From JAPLDA01 sp043783155 (GTDB lineage Bacteria > Bacteroidota > Bacteroidia > AKYH767-A > 2013-40CM-41-45), in assembly GCA_043783155.1 (NCBI GenBank), contig JAYVZS010000054.1, positions 1 through 64,000 of the forward strand: a DNA stretch of 64,000 nucleotides, given 5' to 3'. The stretch's first letter is position 1, and every line of letters starts with the position of its first letter. The position numbers and the translations under genes were made by a program. Shown here piece after piece: positions 1-8,123 of this stretch. The notes beneath the pieces are model-generated. The model had not been told where the DNA came from, searched no databases, and saw only the letters and a program-made list of their open reading frames with translations.

Positions 1-12
1 CGTATCGGGATC

Positions 13-63
13 TGATGGGAATTATTCCCCGCCCCTTGGGGCGATCGGAAAGAATTCCCATCA
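13..63. repeat. Long nested palindrome (REP-like hairpin)
   Basis: Outer arms TGATGGGAATT (13-23) and AATTCCCATCA (53-63) are perfect 11-bp complements. A middle pair TTCC/GGAA (25-28, 47-50) and an inner GC-rich stem CGCCCC/GGGGCG (30-35, 38-43) with a two-base loop make one 51-nt imperfect hairpin. There is no T-run, so it does not look like a simple terminator. Its density and position beside a truncated gene suggest a repetitive extragenic palindrome or a small non-autonomous element. No second copy was recognised in this window. Confidence 0.6.
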
Positions 64-67
64 AATA

Positions 68-88
68 CTCCGCTGCTCTGCGGCGGAG
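68..88. repeat. Second GC-rich hairpin beside the first
   Basis: CTCCGCTGC (68-76) pairs with GCGGCGGAG (80-88) around a TCT loop, nine pairs including one G-T wobble. It lies five bases from the preceding 51-nt palindrome and four bases from the stop codon of the truncated response regulator, so the two hairpins probably form one composite element. Much more GC-rich than the surrounding sequence. Confidence 0.55.
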
Positions 89-92
89 ATGT

Positions 93-245
93 TTATTCAG
101 GTTGAGTTTTTTTCGCGATGACGATACATTCCTTTCCACTGTAGGCACGAAACATTTTAAGGTTTTGTTTTGAGAGATTGTAAGAGAGAATTTCTACAAT
201 GTCCTGCTCATCATCTACTACTAACACTTTTTTAATTTTATTCAT
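93..245 (-). pseudogene. Truncated response regulator receiver (5' remnant)
   Basis: An ATG at 245 opens a 50-residue frame starting MNKIKKVLVVDDEQDIVEIL and ending KKTQPE, stop at 93-95. This matches the first beta strand, acidic pocket (DDE) and second helix of an OmpR/PhoB-type receiver. The frame stops exactly where the phosphoacceptor strand (normally PDLILLD) should begin. No continuation of the receiver or any winged-helix domain is readable in the remaining 92 bases in any frame; those bases are two palindromes. I infer a gene whose 3' part was lost or replaced at the palindrome boundary. Without the phosphoacceptor Asp it cannot work as a receiver. A sequence-junction artefact at the contig edge cannot be excluded. 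Confidence 0.65.
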
Positions 246-381
246 CTTTTAAAGTTTAGACAAAGGTGTCTTTCTTGTGTCAACCCGGAGTTTCAGTTTT
301 GTAAAGATTATGTTATCAGTTATATGTTGTTTAGTTCATTGTTCGGAGACTTTTTTGTTTACTTCGTGTAAAATTTCATGT

Positions 382-831
382 ATGGCATTTTTTGAAAAGT
401 ATCTTTACCTGAAGAAATCTAAGCTTCCCGGAGCCGGCAAAGGTTTGTTTACCCGTGTTGATATTCCTAAAGGTACGCGCATCGTGGAGTATAAAGGGCG
501 ACTGCAACCATGGAAAGATGTGAAACATGAAGACGGACGCAATGCCTATTTGTTTAAAATTAATTCACGCGTTGCAATCAATGCAGAGCAGTATTTAAAA
601 ACGTTTGGTCGCTACGCAAATGATGCAAGAGGTTTTATTCGAGCAGAAGGATTGCGTAACAATGCCGATTACGAAGTGGAAGGGAACCGTTGTTTTATGG
701 ATGCGACACGGAAAATTAAAAAAGGCGAAGAAATATTTGTCGCTTACGGAGGCAATTTCTGGTCGTTGATGAGGAAGATCAGGAAGGAAACAGAAAAGCA
801 AACCAAACAATTTTCTACTTTCAACAAATGA
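382..831 (+). CDS. SET-domain protein (putative lysine methyltransferase)
   Basis: 149 aa from ATG 382. A GTG at 277 is in frame, but the extra 35 residues it would add are cysteine-rich and unlike the family, so 382 is preferred. The SET fold is visible: an opening GAGKGLFTRVDIPKG segment (SAM-binding start of SET), a central GRYANDARG at the place of the usual RFxNHSCxPN motif, and a closing GEEIFVAYGG with the conserved Tyr. It lacks post-SET cysteines, as usual for small bacterial SET proteins. Expected activity is SAM-dependent methylation of a lysine, target unknown. The stop overlaps the start of the next gene by 4 bp, so the two are probably co-translated. Confidence 0.8.
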   Translation: MAFFEKYLYLKKSKLPGAGKGLFTRVDIPKGTRIVEYKGRLQPWKDVKHEDGRNAYLFKINSRVAINAEQYLKTFGRYANDARGFIRAEGLRNNADYEVEGNRCFMDATRKIKKGEEIFVAYGGNFWSLMRKIRKETEKQTKQFSTFNK

Positions 832-1325
832 AAACACTTTATCTTCTCCGCCACTCCAAATCAAGTTGGGATCATACTGAAATTTCAGATTTCGACAGGC
901 CGCTAAATGAACGGGGTTATTCAGATGCTCATCTGATGGGTCAGTCTCTTTTTGAAAAAAAGATCAATCCTGATCTCATTATTTCAAGTCCGGCAATACG
1001 AGCGATGAGTACGGCGCTTATTTTTTCTCTTCACCTCAAATATCCTGTCGATCAAATCCGGATCAGGAAAGATTTATATGACTCAACAATGAAACACTAT
1101 TTACAAATCATAGCAGAGGTGGAAGAAGTGTCGTCAATCATGCTTGCCGGACATAATGAAACCATTACGGAGATTGCTCAAAAACTTTCAACGCAACGCA
1201 TTCTCGAACTAAAAACCTGCGCTGTTGTGGCGCTTGAGTTTGATATCAGGTCGTGGAAAGAAATCGGTACTTCGAAAGGAAAACTGATCTTTCATTTTGA
1301 TCCGAACACGATAAAAGACTCATAA
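828..1325 (+). CDS. sixA: SixA-like histidine phosphatase
   Basis: 165 aa, ATG overlapping the preceding stop (ATGA). Histidine phosphatase superfamily: the N-terminal LYLLRHSKSSW carries the catalytic Arg8-His9, Arg58 follows in the SSPAIRA motif, and the second catalytic His is H109 in LAGHNETI. The compact size and lack of the long insert of phosphoglycerate mutases fit the SixA branch, which removes phosphate from phosphohistidine residues. It is cytoplasmic, with no signal peptide. The neighbours are SET protein upstream and the polyphosphate genes downstream; PPK1 itself works through phosphohistidine, which makes it a conceivable substrate (inference). The symbol reflects family resemblance and not a proven substrate. 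Confidence 0.85.
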   Translation: MKTLYLLRHSKSSWDHTEISDFDRPLNERGYSDAHLMGQSLFEKKINPDLIISSPAIRAMSTALIFSLHLKYPVDQIRIRKDLYDSTMKHYLQIIAEVEEVSSIMLAGHNETITEIAQKLSTQRILELKTCAVVALEFDIRSWKEIGTSKGKLIFHFDPNTIKDS

Positions 1326-1489
1326 AACCAATGTTAAGTTAATATTAAGGTTGCCGTTTTTCTTGTCTTATTGAGGAATTTTCCAAAGATTTACTGCCTT
1401 CTAAGTCATAGCTTTACATAGCTCCTGATAATACTTGCCTGAACACAGGGAAATTTGCTTAACTTCATCACTTGTAAACCTTATTTGTT

Positions 1490-1768
1490 ATGGACAAAAA
1501 ACTAAAAAAAAAAATTGAGACTCAGATTGTAAGTGCAATCGAAGGAATTCTTTCCAGTATCAACACGTCCGCTTCGGAATCCGCGAAAAAGAAAATTAAA
1601 GAAGCGGGAAAGATGATCGCTAAAAAATTCGCTAAGGAGGTTGCTTCATCTCAAAAGAAAAGTACGAAGGCAAGTGCTCCCAAAAAGGACGCGAAGAAAA
1701 AGAGCAGCGGTATTCTTCCCAGGCCAAAGCGCGACAGTCACGGGAGATTTTCAAAGAAGAAAAAATAA
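1490..1768 (+). CDS. Small lysine-rich, histone H1-like protein
   Basis: 92 aa. The first half is a predicted amphipathic helix with a KKKIETQIVSAIEGILSSI start and a second helix near KKKIKEAGKMIAKKFAKEV; the second half is a low-complexity Lys/Ser/Ala tail ending RPKRDSHGRFSKKKK. Lysine makes up roughly a third of the residues, so the protein is strongly basic and should bind a polyanion such as DNA, RNA or polyphosphate. It ends 17 bp before the ppk1 ATG, so it probably shares that transcript. Not recognised as a named family; it resembles bacterial H1-like (Hc1-type) proteins in composition only. The stop-to-next-start spacing and a codon pattern without stops over 92 codons support it as a real gene. 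Confidence 0.7.
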   Translation: MDKKLKKKIETQIVSAIEGILSSINTSASESAKKKIKEAGKMIAKKFAKEVASSQKKSTKASAPKKDAKKKSSGILPRPKRDSHGRFSKKKK

Positions 1769-1785
1769 CAGTGGGAAGTTTTAAT

Positions 1786-3915
1786 ATGTTAAAGAATAAG
1801 AATTTTTTTATCAATCGTGACCTAAGCTGGCTTTCATTCAATGCGCGGGTGTTACAGGAAGCCGAAGATCCCAATGTACCTGTGTTAGAGCGTATCCGGT
1901 TTCTCGGAATTTTTTCGAATAACCTGGATGAGTTTTTCAAAGTTCGTGTAGCGACCATTCGAAGAATGACGAAGCTCGGAAAAAAAGCGAAAGATCTGCT
2001 GGGTGCGGATCCGGATGAATTGCTCGACAGGATTCAAAAAATTGTGATCAGGCAGCAGGAAAAATCGGAGGCCATTTATCATCGTTTATTAAAGGAACTG
2101 GAGCATGAAAATATTTTCATCATTGATGAAAAGCAACTTACTCCGGAAGAAGGGAAATATGTACGTGATTATTTTCTCGACAACGTTTTTCCGTTTCTCG
2201 TGCCGGTGATGATTGATACGGCCCCTAAATTCCCTTACCTGAAAGACAAAGCCATTTACCTCGCCATTAAACTCAGCAGGAAAGATAAATCCAGGAAATC
2301 AAAATATTCATTGATTGAAATTCCGACGGATGTGGTATCTCGCTTCCTTGTTCTTCCGGCAGAGGAAAATAAAAAGAAAATTATCCTGCTCGATGATGTG
2401 ATTCGCTACTGCCTCGATACCATCTTTTCAATTTTTGATTATGATGAACTGGAAGCGTATACTGTTAAGATGACGCGGGATGCTGAATTGGACATCGACA
2501 ATGATATTTCGAAAAGCTGGGTAGAAAAAATTTCCAAAAGTGTAAAAGAGAGAAAGAAGGGCGATCCTGTTCGTCTTGCATACGATCAGAAAATCCCTGT
2601 CGACTTACTCAATTTTATTCTGAAAAAAATAAAACTACACAAGGAGGAGTCGTTGATTCCAGGCGGACGTTATCACAACTTCAAAGATTTCATTAATTTC
2701 CCTAACGTTGGACGTGCTGCCTTACGTTATCATATTCCGCATACACTTGATCATCCTGATCTGAGCGGAAAAGCAAGTTTATTCAAAGTGATTAAAGAGA
2801 AAGATATTCTTCTTGCATATCCTTACCAGTCGTTTCATCACATCAACGATCTGTTGCGCGAAGCTTCCATTGACCCCAAAGTGCAATCGATAAAAATTAC
2901 GATGTACCGTGCAGCGAAAAGTTCAGGAATCATTAATGCACTCATCAATGCTGTAAAAAACGGAAAACAGGTGACGGCTGTTGTTGAATTGCAGGCAAGA
3001 TTTGATGAAGAAGCGAATATTTATTTTGCGAATAAACTGGAAGAGGCGGGAGCGAAAGTGATATTCGGAGTTCCGGGACTGAAAGTTCATTCCAAGTTAT
3101 TTGTGATTACGAGAAAAGAAAACGGCAAACTTGTGAATTACGCTCATATCGGTACCGGCAATTTCAACGAACAAACTGCTAAAATATATTGCGATCATTC
3201 TTTGCTGACTGCTGACAAACGCATTACGGAGGAAGTGGTAAAGTTGTTCAACTTTTACCAGGATAATTTTAAAACAGGAATGTACAAGCATCTTGTTGTC
3301 GCCCCGTTCAGCATGCGCGAAAAATTTATGCATCTTATTCACAAAGAAATAAAAAATGCGAAAGAAGGAAAACCCGCTTATATCATTTTGAAAATGAATA
3401 GTCTTGTCGACAATGAAATGATCAAAAAGCTTTACAAGGCGGGAGAAGAAGGAGTCAAGATTAAATTAATTATTCGGGGCACATGTTCACTTGTTCCTGG
3501 AATAAAAGGCGTGAGCGACAACATTGAAGTGATCAGCATTGTAGATAAATTTCTGGAGCATAGCCGTATATTTATTTTTGCGAACGGAGGCGAAGAAAAA
3601 TATTATCTTTCTTCCGGCGACTGGATGTTCCGCAACCTGGATGCGCGTTCTGAAGTCGCTGTTCCCGTTTATGATAAAGATATTCAGCGGCATCTAAGGC
3701 AGTATATCACCATCCAGTTAAAAGACAATACGAAGGCGCGCATCGTCAGCAAAGCGCAGGACAATTCGTATGTTCAATCTGTAGGCGGAAAATCGGTTCG
3801 TGCGCAGGATGATATTTATAAATGGCTGTTGAGTGAAAAATCGGCTCGAAGAAATAGTTCTGAAGGAGTGCCGGTTGCCGGACATAAGCATTCACAGCCG
3901 CTTATTTTAAATTGA
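1786..3915 (+). CDS. ppk1: Polyphosphate kinase 1
   Basis: 709 aa from ATG 1786; an in-frame GTG at 1771 would add five residues. PPK1 reversibly polymerises the ATP gamma-phosphate into inorganic polyphosphate. N domain with FINRDLSWLSFNARVLQEA; two PLD-like C-terminal domains. The two conserved histidines fall at H435 (LKVHSKL) and H454 (YAHIGTGNFNEQ) counted from 1786, identical to the numbering I recall for the E. coli phosphohistidine sites, which strongly supports the start choice. Normal family length. Directly follows the lysine-rich protein and precedes ppx, so the region forms a polyphosphate synthesis and breakdown module. Cytoplasmic or membrane-peripheral. Confidence 0.97.
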   Translation: MLKNKNFFINRDLSWLSFNARVLQEAEDPNVPVLERIRFLGIFSNNLDEFFKVRVATIRRMTKLGKKAKDLLGADPDELLDRIQKIVIRQQEKSEAIYHRLLKELEHENIFIIDEKQLTPEEGKYVRDYFLDNVFPFLVPVMIDTAPKFPYLKDKAIYLAIKLSRKDKSRKSKYSLIEIPTDVVSRFLVLPAEENKKKIILLDDVIRYCLDTIFSIFDYDELEAYTVKMTRDAELDIDNDISKSWVEKISKSVKERKKGDPVRLAYDQKIPVDLLNFILKKIKLHKEESLIPGGRYHNFKDFINFPNVGRAALRYHIPHTLDHPDLSGKASLFKVIKEKDILLAYPYQSFHHINDLLREASIDPKVQSIKITMYRAAKSSGIINALINAVKNGKQVTAVVELQARFDEEANIYFANKLEEAGAKVIFGVPGLKVHSKLFVITRKENGKLVNYAHIGTGNFNEQTAKIYCDHSLLTADKRITEEVVKLFNFYQDNFKTGMYKHLVVAPFSMREKFMHLIHKEIKNAKEGKPAYIILKMNSLVDNEMIKKLYKAGEEGVKIKLIIRGTCSLVPGIKGVSDNIEVISIVDKFLEHSRIFIFANGGEEKYYLSSGDWMFRNLDARSEVAVPVYDKDIQRHLRQYITIQLKDNTKARIVSKAQDNSYVQSVGGKSVRAQDDIYKWLLSEKSARRNSSEGVPVAGHKHSQPLILN

Positions 3916-3997
3916 CATCGGAGTATTGATAAGATTTTTTTTGTCATGAAAATAACCACCCTTTTTTTATCATTTTTGTTTAAGAAATCTTTCTCAA

Positions 3998-4894
3998 ATG
4001 AAATATGCTGCGATTGATATCGGTTCCAATGCCTCACGGTTGTTGTTAAGCAATGTGGTGGAAGAAAGCGGGGAAACTCATTTCAAAAAGGCAGAGCTCA
4101 TTCGCATTCCATTGCGCTTGGGAGAAGATGCTTTTACATTGGGAAAAATTTCGGAGAAGAAGGCGTCGAGGTTCATCAAGATCATGCATGCCTATAAACT
4201 TTTGATCGACGTTTTTGAACCCGTTGATTTCCGTGCCTGCGCTACTTCTGCTATGCGAGATGCCTCCAACGGGGAAGAAATTATGCAGCGTATCCGTAAA
4301 GAGTGCGGGTTGAAAATTGAAATTATCACCGGTCGGGAAGAAGCGGATCTTATTTTTTCAAATCATGTGGAAGAACACCTCGATAAAAACAATTCGTATC
4401 TCTATATTGACGTTGGAGGAGGAAGCACGGAGGTTACGTTGTTTTCAGGTGGACGATGTCTTGTTTCCCAATCGTTTGATATCGGAACCATCCGTTGGCT
4501 CAATCAGCAGGTACCGAAGGAAAAATGGTATGAGTTTAAAGATTGGGTGCGACTGATTACAAATGGTCATCAGCCATTAACAGCGATCGGCTCCGGAGGA
4601 AACATCAATAAGATTTTTAAAATGCTGAGACGGAAAGAAGGACAAACGCTTCCGTTTGAAAAGCTGAAAGAAATCTATGCTGAAATGAAGCTTCACACAG
4701 TTGAAGAACGAATGGAAATATGGGGACTTAACCCCGATCGTGCAGATGTGATTGTCCCTGCCGCTAAAATTTTTCTCGGTGTGATGAAAGCCGCTCAGAT
4801 CAATGAAATTATTGTTCCCCAGATTGGCTTATCAGATGGTATCGTTCACCAGTTGCATGAAAAGAACAGGCAAAAGGCATTGCAAAATGTTTGA
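3998..4894 (+). CDS. ppx: Exopolyphosphatase, Ppx/GppA family (short form)
   Basis: 298 aa. Actin-like ATPase fold: phosphate-1 motif AAIDIGSNASRLLL at the N terminus, phosphate-2 motif YIDVGGGSTEVTLF, and a late GSGGNINKI segment. Removes terminal phosphate from polyphosphate and/or hydrolyses pppGpp. It is much shorter than the E. coli Ppx (513 aa) and holds only the two N-terminal actin-like domains, with no C-terminal HD-like domain; this short form is common in many bacteria. An 82-bp gap separates it from ppk1, so it may be in the same operon or have its own promoter. Confidence 0.93.
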   Translation: MKYAAIDIGSNASRLLLSNVVEESGETHFKKAELIRIPLRLGEDAFTLGKISEKKASRFIKIMHAYKLLIDVFEPVDFRACATSAMRDASNGEEIMQRIRKECGLKIEIITGREEADLIFSNHVEEHLDKNNSYLYIDVGGGSTEVTLFSGGRCLVSQSFDIGTIRWLNQQVPKEKWYEFKDWVRLITNGHQPLTAIGSGGNINKIFKMLRRKEGQTLPFEKLKEIYAEMKLHTVEERMEIWGLNPDRADVIVPAAKIFLGVMKAAQINEIIVPQIGLSDGIVHQLHEKNRQKALQNV

Positions 4895-5060
4895 GTGAAT
4901 TTTGTGATTGAATGATTTTTTCGTCTCCGGAGAAACTAAATACAACATCCGTTGTTATCCTGTTGTTAGTCATTGGTAATTTAGTTTGGTGTTTGTAGAC
5001 TCTCCCTGTTGTTTTTTACGGAACGCTGAACTAATTCCTACAGACTCTTAACTCAACCCG

Positions 5061-5522
5061 ATGCATTTATTTCAACGGACTACTCAAATAGAGAAAAACA
5101 CAGGTGAGGTTTTTAATTTTTTCAGCAAGGTCGAAAACCTGAACCTGATTACTCCGCCTGAATTGCAGTTTAAAATATTGACTCCGTTACCGGTTGTGAT
5201 GGAGTGGGGTACATTGATTGATTATCAACTGAAGCTAAACGGAATTCCATTCCGCTGGAAAACAAAAATCATTCACTGGGATCCACCTTTTACCTTTATT
5301 GACTTGCAGGTAAAAGGTCCGTATCGAATATGGAAGCATACACATTCATTTATTGATAAGGGTAATTTTACTGAAATGAGTGACCGGGTGGAATACCTTG
5401 CTCCGGGCTGGATTTTAGAACCTTTGTTGAACCGTTTTTTCATTCGAAAAAAGGTGGAAGGAATATTTGATTACCGTGAGAAACAAGTTCAAAAGTATTT
5501 TAAAAATTCTTTTCTTAAATAA
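5061..5522 (+). CDS. SRPBCC (START/Bet v1-like) fold protein
   Basis: 153 aa. The N terminus (LFQRTTQIEKNTGEVFNFFS) and central strands (WGTLIDYQLKLNGIPFRWKT) plus HTHSF and the C-terminal helix are typical of the SRPBCC superfamily: a seven-strand sheet wrapped round a long C-terminal helix, making a hydrophobic cavity for a lipid or other ligand. No catalytic motif can be assigned. Similar proteins are often annotated as SRPBCC family or cyclase/dehydrase-like. It sits alone with 166 bp upstream and a new promoter after it, so no operon context helps. Confidence 0.75.
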   Translation: MHLFQRTTQIEKNTGEVFNFFSKVENLNLITPPELQFKILTPLPVVMEWGTLIDYQLKLNGIPFRWKTKIIHWDPPFTFIDLQVKGPYRIWKHTHSFIDKGNFTEMSDRVEYLAPGWILEPLLNRFFIRKKVEGIFDYREKQVQKYFKNSFLK

Positions 5523-5555
5523 AATAAGGATACGTGATATTCTTAACCTCCTTTG

Positions 5556-5585
5556 TTGTTAAAATAAATGAAACTTTTAACTTTG
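5556..5585 (+). promoter_or_regulatory. Bacteroidota-type promoter (-33 TTG, -7 TAACTTTG)
   Basis: TTG at 5556-5558 (with TTTG at 5552-5555 as an alternative) is followed after 19 bp by TAACTTTG at 5578-5585, an exact match to the phylum -7 consensus TAnnTTTG. The expected start of transcription falls a few bases later, about 10 nt before the ATG at 5599, giving a very short leader. Confidence 0.6.
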
Positions 5586-5598
5586 AGAAAAAAAACTC

Positions 5599-5991
5599 AT
5601 GGCACTTACACCGGAAACAAAAAAAATAATTTTTGAAAAAGTAAAAAAACAATTGGAAGCATGCACCCCACCGATGGTTTATAAAAAAGGATCTGAAGAT
5701 GGGTATGAACTGATGGGTAACAAACCTGTCCCGTACGGGTTCAAAAAAGAAATTGTACCGGGAATGTATTTTGCTTCAGTGGTAATACGGAAGGATTCAG
5801 TTAACTTTTATTTTTTTCCTACTTATATGAATCCTGACGAATTTAAAAGTCTTGCTCCGACTATTTACAAATGCCTGAAAGGAAAAACATGTTTCCATTT
5901 TAAGAAAGAAGAGCAGGTGGATGAAAAAGAATTGAGCGCGATGTTAAAAAAAGGAGTGCAGGCATGGAAGAAGGCCGGCTATTTGAAATGA
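5599..5991 (+). CDS. Conserved small protein, DUF1801/YdhG-like
   Basis: 130 aa. The layout of an N-terminal helix, a YELMGNKPVPYG loop, strands with VVIRKDSVNFYFFP, a CLKGKTCFHFKK motif and a terminal helix ending AWKKAGYLK resembles the DUF1801/YdhG fold. That family is uncharacterised; it has been compared to iron-binding or frataxin-like folds, but I do not assign a function. No signal peptide or membrane segment. A clear Bacteroidota promoter precedes it. Confidence 0.6.
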   Translation: MALTPETKKIIFEKVKKQLEACTPPMVYKKGSEDGYELMGNKPVPYGFKKEIVPGMYFASVVIRKDSVNFYFFPTYMNPDEFKSLAPTIYKCLKGKTCFHFKKEEQVDEKELSAMLKKGVQAWKKAGYLK

Positions 5992-6023
5992 ATGGATTGA
6001 ATCTGTTTTTTCTTATTCACCTG

Positions 6024-6452
6024 TTATGGTTGTTCGCAAAGCTGCCAAAAGTTATTTAAGATAGAAACGGCTGCAACAAAATTTTCAAAAGTGATCGGCT
6101 TGATTACATAACCGGCAACATTATAATTGTATGCTTCAAAACGATCCTTGTCATCATTGGAAGTAGTCATTACAAAAACACTGATGCTGTGAAGAGCCGG
6201 ATCCGCTCTTAATTCTTTCAGGAACTCGAGCCCGTTCATTTTCGGCATGTTGATGTCAAGAAGAATGATACGCGGAAGCGGAGTGATTTTTTGTTCTCCG
6301 TTTGTCCCTCTTAATTTATCGAGTGCTACAACGCCATTGTGAGCAATGTTAAGCGGGTTGAGAATGTTGTTTTTTTTGAATGCACGCTGTACATTCATAA
6401 CATCCACTTCATCGTCTTCAACCAAAAGAATATTTACAATTTTATCTGACAT
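6024..6452 (-). CDS. Single-domain response regulator (Rcp1-like receiver)
   Basis: 142 aa, receiver only. Acidic pocket E12-D13-D14 in LLVEDDEVD, phosphoacceptor D66 in ILLDINMPKMNG, switch Thr near residues 96-97 (VFVMTTSNDD) and conserved K118 (VIKPITF). The TTSNDDKDRFEAYNYNVAGY signature is typical of the Rcp1 branch that pairs with phytochrome-like and other hybrid kinases. With no output domain it must act by phosphotransfer or protein contact. It is divergent to the histidine kinase at 6665; the 212 bp between the two starts should hold both promoters. Confidence 0.93.
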   Translation of the reverse strand: MSDKIVNILLVEDDEVDVMNVQRAFKKNNILNPLNIAHNGVVALDKLRGTNGEQKITPLPRIILLDINMPKMNGLEFLKELRADPALHSISVFVMTTSNDDKDRFEAYNYNVAGYVIKPITFENFVAAVSILNNFWQLCEQP

Positions 6453-6664
6453 TTTATTTGATATTAAAGTTCAATTTGAGATTACAAGTGCATTGCTGAA
6501 ATCAATCAAACGTTGTTTGGATGCGAATTATAAATCTGACGTGCCGCTATGTTTACGTATATTATTTTCATAAGGTTATTCAGCAAAATGACCGGATTTC
6601 TTACAGTTCAGTATCATTCTTCGTAAACCGGCGTAAAGGGTAGCCATAGAAACAGAAGTGTGTC

Positions 6665-8050
6665 ATGAATAAACTACTAAACAGAATTTTCAGGAGAGAT
6701 CTCTACGAAAAGATTCCGTCGGATGATCTGATGTCGAAACAGCGGTTTGCACTGTTCAGAATATATTCAATAAGTGCGTTTATTGCTGCTGTTGCTGTGA
6801 GCATCCAGGAACAATTAACATTTGAGAATCCGGGTTTTCTGCCACCGCTTTTATTGGTGCTGGCGGCTGTTTTTATCACCAACTATTTTGTGGTGAAGGA
6901 AGTAGACCGACTTCCCATCGCTTACGGTATCCTGCTGATCGCGAGTTTATTTTTAATTCATGTGCAGGCGTATAACAGCGGCGGAGTAAAAAACTCAGGC
7001 ACATTCTATCTCTGTGTTCCTGTTCTCTCGGCTTTTATGCTTCTGGGAACAAGATGGGGAAAATTATTCACGGGTTTGGTTGTACTTCATATTGCATATC
7101 TGTATTGTATCACTGAATTTACCAACTGGACAAATTATAGTTTGTTCGGAAATGACATGCATGAGATCAACCAGGATTTTATGATTACGATGACGGTTGC
7201 ATTTATTCTTGTGGCGGCGCAAAGCAGTTACCTGCACAGCGGAAAAAATATCATCATTGAGAAAATAACCGAGTCAAGAAATCAACTGGCGCAAAAGAAC
7301 ATTCAGTTGGAAGCATACACGCGTGATTTGGAAAAGACCAACCGTGAACTTGATAAATTTGCGTCCATCGTATCACATGATCTGAAAGCTCCGCTTCGCG
7401 CCATCGGTAATCTTACAGGATGGATCGAAGAAGATGCCGGTGATATATTTACTCCTGAAGTGAAAGCGAATTTCAACATCATCAAAGGCCGTGTGAAAAG
7501 AATGGAAGATCTGATCAATGCAATTCTTGATTATTCGAAGGCCGATAGGCAGGTGATAAGTGATGAAGTGAAGTTCGATACCAAACAATTGATTGAAGAG
7601 ACTGTTGATTTTATCGGTCGACCTGATAATCTTACGCTCACCCTTTCGGATAAAATTCCAACAATTAAAAGTGACCGCACACGAATGGAACAGATTTTTT
7701 CCAATCTCATCAATAACTCGATTAAATACACCGACAAAAAAGATATCCGGGTGCATGTTGGAGTAGAAGAACAAAAAGACGGTTGGATATTTTCAGTAAA
7801 AGACAACGGTCCGGGTATTGAAAAACAATATCACGAAAAAGTATTTGTCATTTTCCAGACACTGAACCGGAGAGATGAAGTTGAAAGCACAGGTGTGGGG
7901 CTGGCCATTGTGAAGAAAATTATAGAAGACCAGGGCGGTAAGATTTGGGTGGAATCTGAACCGGGTAAGGGTGCAGATTTCAAATTCTTCTGGCCAAAAA
8001 CAAAAAAAATAAAAGACACTGAATTGATTGCAGCCACTATTCTCGTGTAA
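6665..8050 (+). CDS. Membrane sensor histidine kinase
   Basis: 461 aa. About six hydrophobic helices cover residues 30-190 (for example FLPPLLLVLAAVFITNYFVV), with no extracellular sensor domain large enough to name, so sensing is probably within the membrane domain. A coiled coil (residues 200-230) leads to the HisKA box FASIVSHDLKAPLRA with phospho-His238. The ATPase domain shows N box (INNSIKYTD), G1 (DNGPGI) and G2 (GVGLAIVKKI). Cognate receiver is likely the divergent Rcp1-like protein. The small gene at 8124 follows closely. Confidence 0.93.
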   Translation: MNKLLNRIFRRDLYEKIPSDDLMSKQRFALFRIYSISAFIAAVAVSIQEQLTFENPGFLPPLLLVLAAVFITNYFVVKEVDRLPIAYGILLIASLFLIHVQAYNSGGVKNSGTFYLCVPVLSAFMLLGTRWGKLFTGLVVLHIAYLYCITEFTNWTNYSLFGNDMHEINQDFMITMTVAFILVAAQSSYLHSGKNIIIEKITESRNQLAQKNIQLEAYTRDLEKTNRELDKFASIVSHDLKAPLRAIGNLTGWIEEDAGDIFTPEVKANFNIIKGRVKRMEDLINAILDYSKADRQVISDEVKFDTKQLIEETVDFIGRPDNLTLTLSDKIPTIKSDRTRMEQIFSNLINNSIKYTDKKDIRVHVGVEEQKDGWIFSVKDNGPGIEKQYHEKVFVIFQTLNRRDEVESTGVGLAIVKKIIEDQGGKIWVESEPGKGADFKFFWPKTKKIKDTELIAATILV

Positions 8051-8123
8051 GAAACACAATCAAATCAGGATAACCATTCTCGCGATCAGCAGTAAACCTG
8101 TTAGTAATATTAATAAAACTAAC

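Noticed and set aside
277..381. N-terminal extension of the SET protein from GTG 277
   Set aside because: Residues are unlike the family and the ATG at 382 directly precedes the conserved start.
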